From contig JAPDPQ010000037.1 in assembly GCA_034506395.1 (NCBI GenBank), forward strand, positions 1 through 47,742: DNA of 47,742 nt. The letters are read 5' to 3'. Each line of letters starts with the position of its first letter. Position 1 is the first letter of the stretch. Below the pieces are notes generated by a model that ran no database searches, was not told where the DNA came from, and saw only the letters and a program-made list of their open reading frames with translations. Shown here one piece after another: positions 35,324-45,000 of this stretch. This DNA is from a candidate division KSB1 bacterium (GTDB lineage Bacteria; Zhuqueibacterota; Zhuqueibacteria; Thermofontimicrobiales; Thermofontimicrobiaceae). The translations under genes were made by a program, and so were the position numbers.

Positions 35324-35649
35324 CTAAAGAATGCTCGCCCATCCATCTATCAAGTTTGCTTTAAAAATTAAGCACCATTAGTGATTTTGAAGGACAGGAA
35401 TTGAAAAAGGCTATTTCCCAAAGAAGGTAGTGTTATCCTCGGTCATCACTTAGCGATGAAAGATCGTTCGTCTGTCCCAAGTAAATTTTTCGGACTCGCC
35501 CAGTCATGAAAAATAGCATTTTTGATTTATTTGCCAATTCAATAGCATCATATGACATATCTTAGCCCAAGGACATCTCTGATGCTTTCTTCGGTGCTTA
35601 GCAGGTGAGCGAAAAATAAATTTTTGATCTTAGAATCTCAGGTTTCCAT

Positions 35650-35804
35650 AAAAAAGCCTCGGCTTATTTTTTGCCGAGGCTTGCTCTAATCCTCATTCAC
35701 GGAAGCTGGTATCCTTATTCAGGATAACCGTCTCATTCCTCCCTAATCGCGCCTAAAGGAAGAGACACTTGATTTTGGTTGGGGGTTTAATTTTTTTTTT
35801 TCTT
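35650..35804 (-). ncRNA. Putative structured small RNA or untranslated leader, family not recognised
   Basis: Between a sigma70-like promoter (35812-35840) and an intrinsic terminator (35654-35682) lies about 155 nt without a credible open frame. Reading the minus strand, an A-rich 5' segment and a C-rich stretch are followed by a hairpin pairing GTCTC with GAGAC and TTCCT with AGGAA (plus-strand 35762-35766 with 35730-35734, and 35757-35761 with 35736-35740, one bulged base). A second hairpin pairs TATCC with GGATA around a 7-base loop (35710-35726), enclosed by ACGG/CCGT. The terminator stem follows. I do not see the hallmarks of 6S, SRP, tmRNA, T-box or a common riboswitch. It could be a trans-acting RNA or a leader controlling the THEP1-like gene. 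Confidence 0.6.
35654..35682 (-). terminator. Intrinsic terminator of the putative small RNA
   Basis: On the minus strand AAGCCTCGGC and GCCGAGGCTT form a 10-bp perfect stem with a 9-base A-rich loop, ending in a run of six T (35655 down to 35650). This is the best rho-independent terminator in the window. On the plus strand the stem is not followed by T. Confidence 0.85.
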
Positions 35805-35811
35805 TCTGTCA

Positions 35812-35840
35812 AATATAGCAAATTGCTTTTAAAAAGTCAA
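35812..35840 (-). promoter_or_regulatory. Sigma70-like promoter of the putative small RNA
   Basis: Read on the minus strand, TTGACT (35840-35835) and TATATT (35817-35812) are separated by 17 bases, the same architecture as the elbB promoter. Transcription should start near 35804 and run toward lower coordinates. Confidence 0.7.
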
Positions 35841-36056
35841 CACAGAATTTATTTTTTTGAAAAAAATCTCTGATACTCTTTTATTTAATTTCCCGATTCA
35901 CCAATTCCCAGATTCAGAATTGAAATTGACGCTTGATCTACTTTTTGGGGGAGATGCGATTATAAAATTGGCTTGGAAAGGGGAACGAAATTTCATTCGA
36001 AATTCATATAGAATCTAATCAGTTCTTGTTGCAAAATTATCAAAACAGGATAAATT

Positions 36057-36141
36057 GTCATGCCTGCGCATGCAGGCACCTCATTTTTTGGTTGACTTAA
36101 ACATCAGTTATAAAAGAGATTCCTGCATTCGCAGGAATGAC
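36057..36141. repeat. Inverted repeat with GTCATGCCTG / GCAGGAATGAC ends
   Basis: The left arm GTCATGCCTGCGCATGCAGG (from 36057) and the right arm ATTCCTGCATTCGCAGGAATG (36119 onward, the last bases reaching GAATGAC at 36141) are imperfect inverted copies, each with an internal hairpin. Outside them TTGTTGCAAAAT and ATTTTGCAACA are also inverted, extending the structure to about 36026-36171. It belongs to the same broad class as the GTCATTCC elements but is a distinct sub-type. The rest of 35324-36186 holds the small RNA and otherwise no gene. Confidence 0.7.
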
Positions 36142-36186
36142 ATCGTTTCTTTTGATTTCCATTTTGCAACAGAATCTAATTAGGAC

Positions 36187-36720
36187 TTAATCTGATGATT
36201 TCGGCGCCCAAGTTTTTAAAAATTCCAACACACGCTGCGGATGATGCCCTTTTTTGCTGCTCTCTAGGGCAGTATATTCAAGACTCCCGGTCTCCTGAGT
36301 ATGAAGCTGACGGCCATCTTTATCTAATACAACTAAAACTGGAAAGCCATGCTGAAAAGGATTACCGTACCGTTCATTGAGATCCAAATTTTTATCGCGT
36401 TTTCCTACATCCACCATCACCAAAACGTAATTTCTCTCTAAAAATTTTCTAATTGTTCGATCCTGTTTGAACAGCCGATGCAGGCGATGACACCAGATGC
36501 ACCAATTCCCACCGAACATCAGGAGAATATGCTTGCCCTGGGCCTGAGCTTTGATGATCGCTTTTTCGATATCTGCACGAGCGTCGGCTGTTTCGTCGTA
36601 AATTTTCTCCGCCATCATCTTTTGATCAGCGGTTTTCTTTTCATTAGAGCAAGAAGAAAAATTGAGTAAAATAAGCAGAAATGCAGAGCTCATGAGAGCG
36701 ATAGTGAGTTTGCTTTTCAA
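36187..36720 (-). CDS. Thioredoxin-like lipoprotein with CxxC active site
   Basis: A signal segment ends at LNFSSC, probably a lipobox with Cys24. A Glu/Lys-rich helix leads to the thioredoxin fold, with active-site CIWC at residues 74-77 (GGNWCIWCHRLH), LVMVDVGKRDKNLDLNERYG and the cis-Pro region GFPVLVVLDKDG. Spacing and the GGNWC motif match periplasmic thiol-disulfide proteins with a DUF255/thioredoxin_7-type sequence. It should act in the periplasm, as a reductant or in cytochrome or metalloprotein maturation. It is a lone gene, 72 bases from the end of the SDR gene on the same strand. Confidence 0.84.
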   Translation of the reverse strand: MKSKLTIALMSSAFLLILLNFSSCSNEKKTADQKMMAEKIYDETADARADIEKAIIKAQAQGKHILLMFGGNWCIWCHRLHRLFKQDRTIRKFLERNYVLVMVDVGKRDKNLDLNERYGNPFQHGFPVLVVLDKDGRQLHTQETGSLEYTALESSKKGHHPQRVLEFLKTWAPKSSD

Positions 36721-36792
36721 CCTTGGCTCCTTTCAAGAATTGATTGAGTAGTTGTATTGTTATCTATCAAAAGTTTATTGATTGCTACTGAA

Positions 36793-37569
36793 TTATCGGG
36801 CGCAAGTTTGACTTCGTCCTCCATCAATTGCATAGGTCACCCCAGTAATCCATCCGGCTCGTGGCGAAGCAAGAAATAAAATGAGGTCGGCGATCTCCTC
36901 TGGTTGTCCAATCCGGCCGAGCGGATGAGTGGTTTTGCTGCGTTCCAAAAAAGCCTGATAGCTTTGTTCATCCATGCCGCTGTTGCGATGCAAGTTGGTG
37001 AAAGTTACTCCAGGGTTCACTGCGTTCACGCGAACCCCTTTGGCAGCAAGTTCCAAGGCCACGCACCGGGTAAATTGATCTAATCCTGCTTTGCTGACGC
37101 AATATGCCAATACATTCGGAAAAGCTCGCAGACCTGTTACGCTGGAAACGTTCACGATATTTCCCTTGCGCTCAATTAATGATGGAAGCGCCAATTGAGT
37201 GAGTAAAAAAATAGATCGAAGATTGATGTTCATCATATAATCCCAATCGGCGAGGCTTGTCGTCTCGATGCTGCCACTGCCGATAATGCCTGCGCTATTG
37301 ACTAGAATATCGATCCCACCGAAGGCCTCAATTGTGGCATTAATACAATGATGAATTTGCTTTTCATCGGTGAGGTCAGCGAGGCAAATTTCAGCAGTGG
37401 TTCCAAATTCCCTGGCAATCTGAGCAACCGCCCTCAGCGCATCGGCATTTCGAGCCACAAGCATCAATTTCGCCCGCTCTTGGGCGAAGCGAAGGGCAGT
37501 TGCTCTGCCGATCCCGCTGCTTGCACCGGTAATTAACGCAACTTTGTCTTGAATTCCAAAGCATTCCAT
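36793..37569 (-). CDS. SDR-family NAD(P)-dependent oxidoreductase
   Basis: Starting at ATG 37569 (AAAGGA six bases upstream), this is a classical 258-residue short-chain dehydrogenase: TGASSGIG at residues 14-21, NSAG, the catalytic SSV serine, Tyr156 and Lys160 in YCVSK, and VNAVNPGVTFTNL, with GWITGVTYAIDGG at the C-terminus. ARN after strand 2 hints at NADP preference, but this is weak. The longer frame to 37584 would overlap the upstream gene. It lies eleven bases after the DapA-like aldolase gene, so both probably serve one catabolic pathway, for instance oxidation of a sugar acid or polyol; the substrate is not visible. Confidence 0.9.
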   Translation of the reverse strand: MECFGIQDKVALITGASSGIGRATALRFAQERAKLMLVARNADALRAVAQIAREFGTTAEICLADLTDEKQIHHCINATIEAFGGIDILVNSAGIIGSGSIETTSLADWDYMMNINLRSIFLLTQLALPSLIERKGNIVNVSSVTGLRAFPNVLAYCVSKAGLDQFTRCVALELAAKGVRVNAVNPGVTFTNLHRNSGMDEQSYQAFLERSKTTHPLGRIGQPEEIADLILFLASPRAGWITGVTYAIDGGRSQTCAR

Positions 37570-37580
37570 AGAAATTCCTT

Positions 37581-38492
37581 TCAATTATCAAACATGAGAT
37601 CTCCATTGACGAATCGAAAACCCTGTATCTCAAGCTCGCGCTCCAATGCATGTTTTTGGGCCTCGGTCAAATTTGTCAGCGGCGCGCGAACCGCGCTCTC
37701 TTCAAACCCTCGCAGCGATAGGATATATTTGGTCGCTGCTTGAATGGGATATTGGGCAATTAATCGTCGAAATGCAGATAAGCGCGACTGCCAAATGCCC
37801 GCATCCCCATGATACTGTACTGCGCGATAGAGGTTCAGCACCAACTCTGGAACCGTATTGGCCGAAGCCGTAATGCTTCCCCCTGCTCCAAGTTCGAAAG
37901 CGGACATCAGCAGTTCATCACTCCCAACAAAGATATGAAGTCGACGATAACTTTCAATGTAAGACTTCAGTGTTTCCCATTTGCCCCCAGAATCTTTCAA
38001 CCCGAGGAGATGGGGGTAGCTGAGCAATTCATCGATCACCGCATGTGTCACCGGGACATGGGTGTTTTGAGGCATATTATATAGAAAAATGGGATGGTGC
38101 ACTCGATTCATGATCTCAAAATAATATTCGACAAGACCATTCTCGCTGATATTTTTAAAGTAATATGGAGCTGCAATAAGCACCCCATCAACTCCTAGCT
38201 CCTTCGCATAATCGCACAAACTAACGGTTTCCACGAACGAGCAACTGCCAGTTTGGGCAATGACTTTCAGATTGCTTTTGAATTTCATTACCCAGGAAAT
38301 GACGTTTTTGCGTTCCTCAATCGACAATGAGGGAAATTCACCGTTAGTTCCCAGCACAACAATACCATCAATACCTTTCTCAATAAGAAATTCAATGTGG
38401 CGGCGTATAAAATCGAAGTTGATCCCTCGATCTTTTGGTGAAAACGGAGTCGGGATCGGCGCGAATACGCCAGCAAATTGCTCAAATACCAT
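37581..38492 (-). CDS. DapA/NanA-superfamily aldolase or dehydratase (not clearly DapA)
   Basis: This 303-residue TIM-barrel protein has Schiff-base Lys166 in GLKDSGG, catalytic Tyr138 in FLYNMP, and GTNGEF where DapA usually has GTTGE. The Asn at that site, and the SDR partner, favour the 2-keto-sugar-acid, 4-hydroxy-2-oxoglutarate or related aldolases over lysine biosynthesis. GAGGA lies eight bases before the ATG. It is first of a two-gene operon with the SDR, with the 18-bp palindrome about 60 bases upstream. The reaction could be retro-aldol cleavage yielding pyruvate. Confidence 0.88.
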   Translation of the reverse strand: MVFEQFAGVFAPIPTPFSPKDRGINFDFIRRHIEFLIEKGIDGIVVLGTNGEFPSLSIEERKNVISWVMKFKSNLKVIAQTGSCSFVETVSLCDYAKELGVDGVLIAAPYYFKNISENGLVEYYFEIMNRVHHPIFLYNMPQNTHVPVTHAVIDELLSYPHLLGLKDSGGKWETLKSYIESYRRLHIFVGSDELLMSAFELGAGGSITASANTVPELVLNLYRAVQYHGDAGIWQSRLSAFRRLIAQYPIQAATKYILSLRGFEESAVRAPLTNLTEAQKHALERELEIQGFRFVNGDLMFDN

Positions 38493-38552
38493 TGCTGCTT
38501 TCCTCGCATCTTTTATTGATCATTTTCCATTGGGCATAATCTTGTTTCAAAT

Positions 38553-38570
38553 TTAAAAGAATTCTTTTAA
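38553..38570. promoter_or_regulatory. Perfect 18-bp palindrome upstream of the aldolase/SDR operon
   Basis: TTAAAAGAATTCTTTTAA is an exact palindrome 60 bases before the aldolase ATG, and a second perfect palindrome, ATTGATCAAT, lies at 38585-38594. Such sites are typical operators for dimeric repressors (LacI, GntR or MarR types), but no regulator gene is adjacent. It lies in the 478-base gap 38493-38970, where I see no gene; the other half is AT-rich and probably carries the promoter of the PKD gene. Confidence 0.55.
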
Positions 38571-38970
38571 TAATCAACAAGAATATTGATCAATTTTTAT
38601 CAAATTCAATAAAAAGCCAGTAGCCATTTTTTGTTTCAGGCAGAAACAAGTGTATTTCTAAAGATACAAATTTGTAAGAACTCGTAGCTGATGAAATTGG
38701 GGAGTTGAGAACATGGACAAAGTTTCTGAATCCAATGTGCTGATCTCTAAATGTCGTTTGAATAATGTGTAAGCTAAGCAGGTTTTCTCTGATTATAATA
38801 GAATTAATATTGGGATCGAATCAAAGCTGAAAATGATTAGCGATTATTGATTGCCAAAATGTAACAAATTTTAAGATCATGGAGGCATAGTGTTTGCATT
38901 GAACTGATGCAGTATAGAGAAATCGAATTGATGACCAACAACTTTTCAGCGGAATTAAAGGATTTGGAGC

Positions 38971-41874
38971 ATGAAGATGGCACAAAGAATAAGAACACTG
39001 GCTGTTGTTTTATGGATCGTCGCGTTTCTTACGATGACCAATAGTTATTCCCAGGTGAAATGGTCGGATGAGATTTTCATCACTCAGGGAAATACGCCTG
39101 ATTTGGTAATTGATCCAGCAACTGGTCAGCTTCATTTAACCGCGATGACCAATAACGGAGTGAAATATGTGATCACGGACCGAAATGGGAAGGTGCTCCA
39201 TCAGGAGATGGTGCCTGGCACCGAAAATGATCGCGGCTTATGGCGGTTTGGAGCATCATTGGCAATCGACAGCAATAAAATGCCCCATATTGGTTTTCGA
39301 GAGAACGAATATGATAACTATTATGATGTGTTCTATACGTATAAAAAGGCCGGTGCTTGGACGAGTCCATTGAAAATCGCGGACAATGTTTATCGAGGCT
39401 ATGTGGTTCGGTTAGCGATTGATGGTTCTAATCGAGTGCATTTTGCTCATGGATCAGTGACTGACCTAAATACCGTGCTCGGTCCGATCAATTACTACAT
39501 CATTCAGGATAATAAAGTGATATTGAGCCAGAATGACATCCAACAAATTCGAGGGGATGAACGATTTGAATTGGATGTCACTTCGGCTGGGATCGTTGAA
39601 CTGGTATCGGGTGATTTTTCTTATCCGCCGGAAGGTGGTCCTATTTTCTATTGGCGTTCCGGTTCTGCTGGTGGTAAGCTTGTTTACCGTGGGGACATTC
39701 ATGATAGTGATGCGCGCGGCGGCGCCAACGGCTCGCCCGATCTCTTTATCGACGCTTCGGGAAAGGTTCACGTTTGTTACGGCGCCGAACTGGATAATTC
39801 GGTAATCAATGGTCCCACAGTCCGATATGCACGCATCGAAAACGGCAATAAGGTTCGAGACACCCGTGTCACAGCAAATGGGGAATTGACTGGCTGGAAA
39901 ATTCCAGTAGGGGTGGCTTCTCTGGCTGCCAGTGAAGATGGATCCAAGATCGTTGTCGCTTACCTGGCTTCAGAAACTGGACCGCTTTATGCCCGACTTT
40001 CAGAAAATGGCGGTCTGAGCTGGGGGGAGCCCGTCCGGCTCGCTGATGGCTGGAATACTACGGATGCCAGAAACAAGCATATCGTTCGAGCCTATCGGAG
40101 CAACTTTTATGTCATCTATCCCGCGACATCTGGAATTAAATTGAGATATCTGAAGCTGACGATTAATCAACCACCTGTTGCAGAGGTTGCTGGCCCGTAT
40201 AAAGGGACAGAGGGTTCGGCGATTCAATTTGATGCTTCGAAATCATCAGATCCAGATGGTGCGATTGTTAGCTATCTCTGGGATTTCCAAAACGATGGCA
40301 AATGGGACGATACGACGACTGTGCCCACGAGCAGTCATATCTATCCGGATGACTTTAATGGAATGGTGAAAATCAAAGTCATCGATAGTGAGGATGATTA
40401 TTCATTAGATAGCGCGAACGTTACCATTTCAAATATAGCACCAACTGCGGAGGCTGGAGGCCCATACAATGGCAAGTGGAATCAGATGATCAATTTCATC
40501 GGCTCCGCCACAGATCCAAGTCCAAATGATGCATTAGTATTGACGTATGAATGGGATTTGGATGAGGATGGGATTTTCGAGACGGTTGGGAAAAATGTGC
40601 AGCGAAGCTATAGCGCTGGCGAGAAGCATAAAGTATGGCTGCGAGTGAAGGACGATGATGGTGGTGTTGGACTGGATTCTGCACTGGTCACCATTGCGAA
40701 TGAGCCTCCAGTTGTCTCCCAGATACCAAATCAGTCGATTCGGAAAGGAGGATCGTTCAATAAAATCAACTTGGACGATTATGTGGCAGACCCCGATAAT
40801 CTGGACGATCAAATCCGCTGGAAGGTGAGTGGCGTTCAACGGGTGAATGTCAACATTGTGAATCGTGTGGCTGAAGTATCTGTGGTGGATCAGAACTGGG
40901 TAGGGAGTGACACGGTCTTGTTTATCGCCACGGACCCAGGAGATCGGAGCGACACATCCGCAACGGTTTTCACAGTGACCCCGTCAAATCAACGACCGGT
41001 GATCTCAGCTATCCCTGAGCAGATCATTTTGGAAAATGAGCAGTTCGCTGCCGTGCATCTGGATAATTACGTCACTGATCCCGATAACGCCGATGATCAA
41101 TTATCATGGAGCTTTCGTGGGAATAATAAACTGATGGTATCGATCATCGATAGGATTCTGAAGGTCGCAGTTCCTGATTCTGAGTGGGCTGGCACAGAGG
41201 TTTTGACCCTCGTGGTTGCAGATCCTGAGGGATTGCGTGATAGCACCAAGGCCAGTTTTACAGTGATTGCCTTAAATGATCCTCCAGTAGTCACTCGGAT
41301 CCCAGACCAGCGAATTCGCCCAGGCGAAACGTTTCGGCCAATTAGGCTGGACGATTATGTGTTCGACATCGATAATAAGGACGAAGAAATTCAATGGTCA
41401 GCTTTTGGCGCTCTGGAGTTGGTTGTTTCCATCACGAATCGAATTGCCACGATAACAGTGCCGAATAGCGAATGGCAGGGGAGTGAGACCATCATCTTTT
41501 ATGCCCGCGATCCCTACGGCGCAACTGGAAGCTCGATTACCACTTTTACGGTATCGAATTCTGCTGATGTCTCGCACCAAGATAGCGCTTTGCCCGCTGA
41601 ATTTGCGCTATATCCGAATTATCCCAACCCATTTAATCCAGAGACAACAATTGGATACGATGTGCCAAAGCTAAGCCATATTCGGATTACGATCTACAAT
41701 CGATTGGGGCAACGGGTTCGAACCTTGGTGGACCAAACTAAGCCGGCCGGCCGCTACAAAGTTATTTGGGACGGGACCGATGATTTCGGAAATAGATTAA
41801 CCAGTGGCGTTTATTTTTATCGATTAGAAACCGATGGTTTTCAGGCAACCAGAAAAATGATCTACGTGATGTAG
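38971..41874 (+). CDS. Large secreted PKD/cadherin-like protein with C-terminal type IX-like sorting domain
   Basis: A signal peptide (TLAVVLWIVAFLTMTNSYSQ) is followed by ~370 residues of propeller-like repeats resembling sialidase/BNR modules (LVIDPATGQLHLTA, LAIDSNKMPHIGF, LFIDASGKVHVCY, SLAASEDGSKIVVAY). Two PKD domains (about 401-488 and 490-577) contain AGPYKGTEGS/DPDGAIVSYLWDF and AGGPYNGKWN/LTYEWDLDEDG. Three cadherin-like modules begin at residues 579, 675 and 771, an exact 96-residue period (IPNQSIRKGGSF, IPEQIILENEQF, IPDQRIRPGETF). A sorting domain (LYPNYPNPFNPETT, IYNRLGQRV, SGVYFYRLETDG) ends it. ATG 38971 follows AAGGA by eight bases; ATG 38977 after GGAG is also possible. It should be exported and surface attached as an adhesin or polysaccharide-binding protein. 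Confidence 0.88.
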   Translation: MKMAQRIRTLAVVLWIVAFLTMTNSYSQVKWSDEIFITQGNTPDLVIDPATGQLHLTAMTNNGVKYVITDRNGKVLHQEMVPGTENDRGLWRFGASLAIDSNKMPHIGFRENEYDNYYDVFYTYKKAGAWTSPLKIADNVYRGYVVRLAIDGSNRVHFAHGSVTDLNTVLGPINYYIIQDNKVILSQNDIQQIRGDERFELDVTSAGIVELVSGDFSYPPEGGPIFYWRSGSAGGKLVYRGDIHDSDARGGANGSPDLFIDASGKVHVCYGAELDNSVINGPTVRYARIENGNKVRDTRVTANGELTGWKIPVGVASLAASEDGSKIVVAYLASETGPLYARLSENGGLSWGEPVRLADGWNTTDARNKHIVRAYRSNFYVIYPATSGIKLRYLKLTINQPPVAEVAGPYKGTEGSAIQFDASKSSDPDGAIVSYLWDFQNDGKWDDTTTVPTSSHIYPDDFNGMVKIKVIDSEDDYSLDSANVTISNIAPTAEAGGPYNGKWNQMINFIGSATDPSPNDALVLTYEWDLDEDGIFETVGKNVQRSYSAGEKHKVWLRVKDDDGGVGLDSALVTIANEPPVVSQIPNQSIRKGGSFNKINLDDYVADPDNLDDQIRWKVSGVQRVNVNIVNRVAEVSVVDQNWVGSDTVLFIATDPGDRSDTSATVFTVTPSNQRPVISAIPEQIILENEQFAAVHLDNYVTDPDNADDQLSWSFRGNNKLMVSIIDRILKVAVPDSEWAGTEVLTLVVADPEGLRDSTKASFTVIALNDPPVVTRIPDQRIRPGETFRPIRLDDYVFDIDNKDEEIQWSAFGALELVVSITNRIATITVPNSEWQGSETIIFYARDPYGATGSSITTFTVSNSADVSHQDSALPAEFALYPNYPNPFNPETTIGYDVPKLSHIRITIYNRLGQRVRTLVDQTKPAGRYKVIWDGTDDFGNRLTSGVYFYRLETDGFQATRKMIYVM

Positions 41875-41933
41875 CTGGCTTTTGCCAGGGCCGTCCTCCT
41901 CTCTGGCAAATTGGCTGGCAGCAAACCAAAAAG

Positions 41934-41974
41934 AGAAGACCAGGCTCATAATTTGAGTCTGGTCTTCTTTATTT
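41934..41974. terminator. Bidirectional intrinsic terminator between convergent genes
   Basis: AGAAGACCAG/CTGGTCTTCT plus CTCA/TGAG, with one G-T wobble, form a 15-bp stem around a 5-base loop (41934-41968), followed by TTTATTTC on the plus strand. On the minus strand the complement continues into TCTTTTT. It serves the PKD gene and the RND gene, which converge here. A second 8-bp stem TTTGCCAG/CTGGCAAA lies at 41881-41910, right after the PKD gene. Confidence 0.85.
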
Positions 41975-42055
41975 CTATCGGCAAATTGCCAAGGGAATGA
42001 AAAATCAAAACGCGAAACGGCTTATACATTTGAATGGCTTTCAGATGAATTCCAT

Positions 42056-45000
42056 TCAATTGGGAGAGCGGATGGCAATCTGTCTTTTCCGCTCTATCAA
42101 GCTGTAAAAAACTGGAATCGTGATCAATACAAATAACGTGGAACTCGTTAATCCGCCGATTGTTGATAGCGCCAATGAGAACCAGATGCTGATCTTTTCT
42201 TCAGCAAATAGAACTAAAGGCAACAAACCACAAATGGTTGTACCTGTGGTCATCAGAATCGGCCGAACGCGATCTGTAGCGCCTCTTACGATCGCCTTAA
42301 CTAATTCCATCCCTTGACGTCTTAATAAATTTATATGATCAACAAGAATGATCGCGTTGTTAACCACAATACCAGAGAGAAAAATGACACCAATATAAGC
42401 GGAGCGATCGAAATTGGTTTCTGTCAAATAAAAAATCAGAAAAACGCCAACTAAGGCTAACGGGATGGTCAGAATAATAATGAATGGCTGGCGCAGCGAT
42501 TCAAATAGCGCCGCGGTAACCATAAACACCAACAAAATTGACAGCGCTAACACGCGATAGATTTCGCGTTGTTCCTCACCTTTCATGAAGCCCCAGGTCT
42601 CGCGTGTCAGTTCATAGCCAGGGGGCAGGTGCGTGGTCTTGATGATGCTTTCGACCAGCCGATCGCCTAATTTCCATGGTCCGCGATACTCAAAAGTGAT
42701 CCAGCGCTGATATTGCTGATCCTCACGGACGATCTGGGACAACACTTTTCGCTCTTCGATGGTGGCGAGCCGCTCTAATCGCACCGACTCCCCATTGGGG
42801 GAGCGCACCACGGTATTTTTCAAATCCTGCAAATTGAACTTCTGAAAACCAGCCATTTTAATCCGAAAATCTATCTCCTTGCCATCGATCTTCAAGCGCT
42901 GCCAATCCAGACTTTCCCGCAAATATGTGCGCAACTGTTGCAGCACTTCATAGTTGGAAAGGCGATATTTCGCCACCTCATCGCGATTGAGTTTCACAAC
43001 CAGTTCGGAGCGATTCTCCCACCAGCCCCAGCCGCTGCTGCTGATATCAACATCTCTCACTCGGCTATAACACTCTAATCGTTGCCCTACCTGTTCGGCG
43101 ATTTGTTTCACCTGATTGTAATTGTACCCTAGCACTTTCAGACGGAAGTTGGCAGCTTGCCCTCCGCCTCCGCTATAAAAGCCAGGTCCAAAACCATATA
43201 CACCAATGGATAAGCCTGCCAATTGCGTGGCCGCTGCGGTCAGGTTTTCTTTGACGATCAACGGCGTGGCAGTGAATTGCAGCGAATCCGGAAAGTAGAC
43301 CCGAATATAAGCGTGCTCACGCGTAACCAGAGAACCAAATTTTTCCACCCCCTCTTGTTTGGCAATTTTTTCTTCGAAGAAACGCGCTACTTGATCGGTG
43401 CTTTCAATATCCGCCCCCCCGGGCATGTGAATAGAAACGGCAATATATGTATCCCCACCCCAGCCGCTCCAGATGCGACCTTTAGTCACATATTTATCAA
43501 AAATGAGGTAGCTGGCAATAAAAAGTAACATCGTCGCAATTACTATGACCCATCGATGATGCAGCGCCCAAGTCAAAAATCGCTGGTAAACATTCTGACC
43601 CCATTCCACGATGCTGTCAATCGACTTCCCCTCTTCCAGAGCCATGGGCTCTCGTTTCAAAACCTGAAAAGAAAGGCTCGGAATTAGTGTGAATGCGACC
43701 AGAAGAGACGACAGTAGCGACAGCCCCACAGCCATCACAAAGGGGACGTAATACAGCCGCAACTCGCCAGTCAAATAAAGAAATGGCACAAAAGCGACCA
43801 CCGTAGTCAGCGTGGCGGCCATAATTGCCAGTGTCACTGCAGCGGTCCCCTGGTGGCATGCATCGTACAATGGAACACCACGGCGCCAATATCGCTCAAT
43901 ATTATCCAATACCACCACGGAATTATCCACCAGCATCCCAAATCCCAACGAAAGCCCAGCCAACGTGAGCAGATTCAGCCCGATTTTCGCCGCATAAAAA
44001 AAGTTCATGGTAAGCAGAACCGAGAAAAAGATCGTGGTCAAAATGATCAGCGGCATTCGCAGCTTGTGGAGAAACAGCAAAAGCACCAGAAAGATCACCA
44101 GCACCGAAAAGATCGAACGAAATCCCAGATCCCGTAATTGCTCTCTGATCGCCTCGCTTTGATCGGATAACTTGATCAATCTCATGCTCGGCGGGAATTT
44201 TTTCGATAACTCATCGATCTTTTGGAACACTCGATCCGCAACTTGGATCGTATTGGTGCCAGGCTCACGAATAATGTTGATCCGAATCGCAGGGTTGCCA
44301 TTGATCCGACTGAGGTTGGTGGCATCCTGAACATTGCGCACCACCGAGGCCACATCTTGGATGCGGATTAATTGTTGTTTATCAGTCCTGATGATCGCCT
44401 GAGCAATTTCGGTGAGCGAAACTAATGGATTGCGAACCACCAGATCGAACCGATAATCTCCTTCTACCAAATGCCCCACCGTCTGTTCAGCAGAGAGCTC
44501 CCGAATCGTCTGTGCGACCTGTTGATGCGTGATGTCAAATAAACGGCATTTTGATTCATCGAGAATGACATGAATCTCCTCGTCGAGGCCACCCTGGATC
44601 TCTACTTCCGCCACTCCTGGAACACTTAGTAAAGGCCCTCGAAGATGCTCCAGCGCATATTTCTTCACCTCCAATGGCGAGAAATTCCCGAATAATTGGT
44701 AAGACAAAAATTCGGAGGTCTGAAATTCTTCTGGGATATATTTGGTGATCCTGGGAGGTGAGGTGCCATAAGGTAAACTTTTTCTGATAACGGCCAGTTT
44801 CTCGTTGAGCTCCAATGCCACAAAATCGGTGCGTGCACCTTGAATCAACTCGATGTCTACCTGGGATTCTCCCTCACTGGATACCGAGCTCACTTTCCGC
44901 ACATCGGTCAGCGTTTGTGCCACTGCCTCAATCGGTGAAGTTACGTAGGCCTCCACCATTTCCGCCGAGCTATTGAACCAGCTTGTGGTGACTGAAAGCT

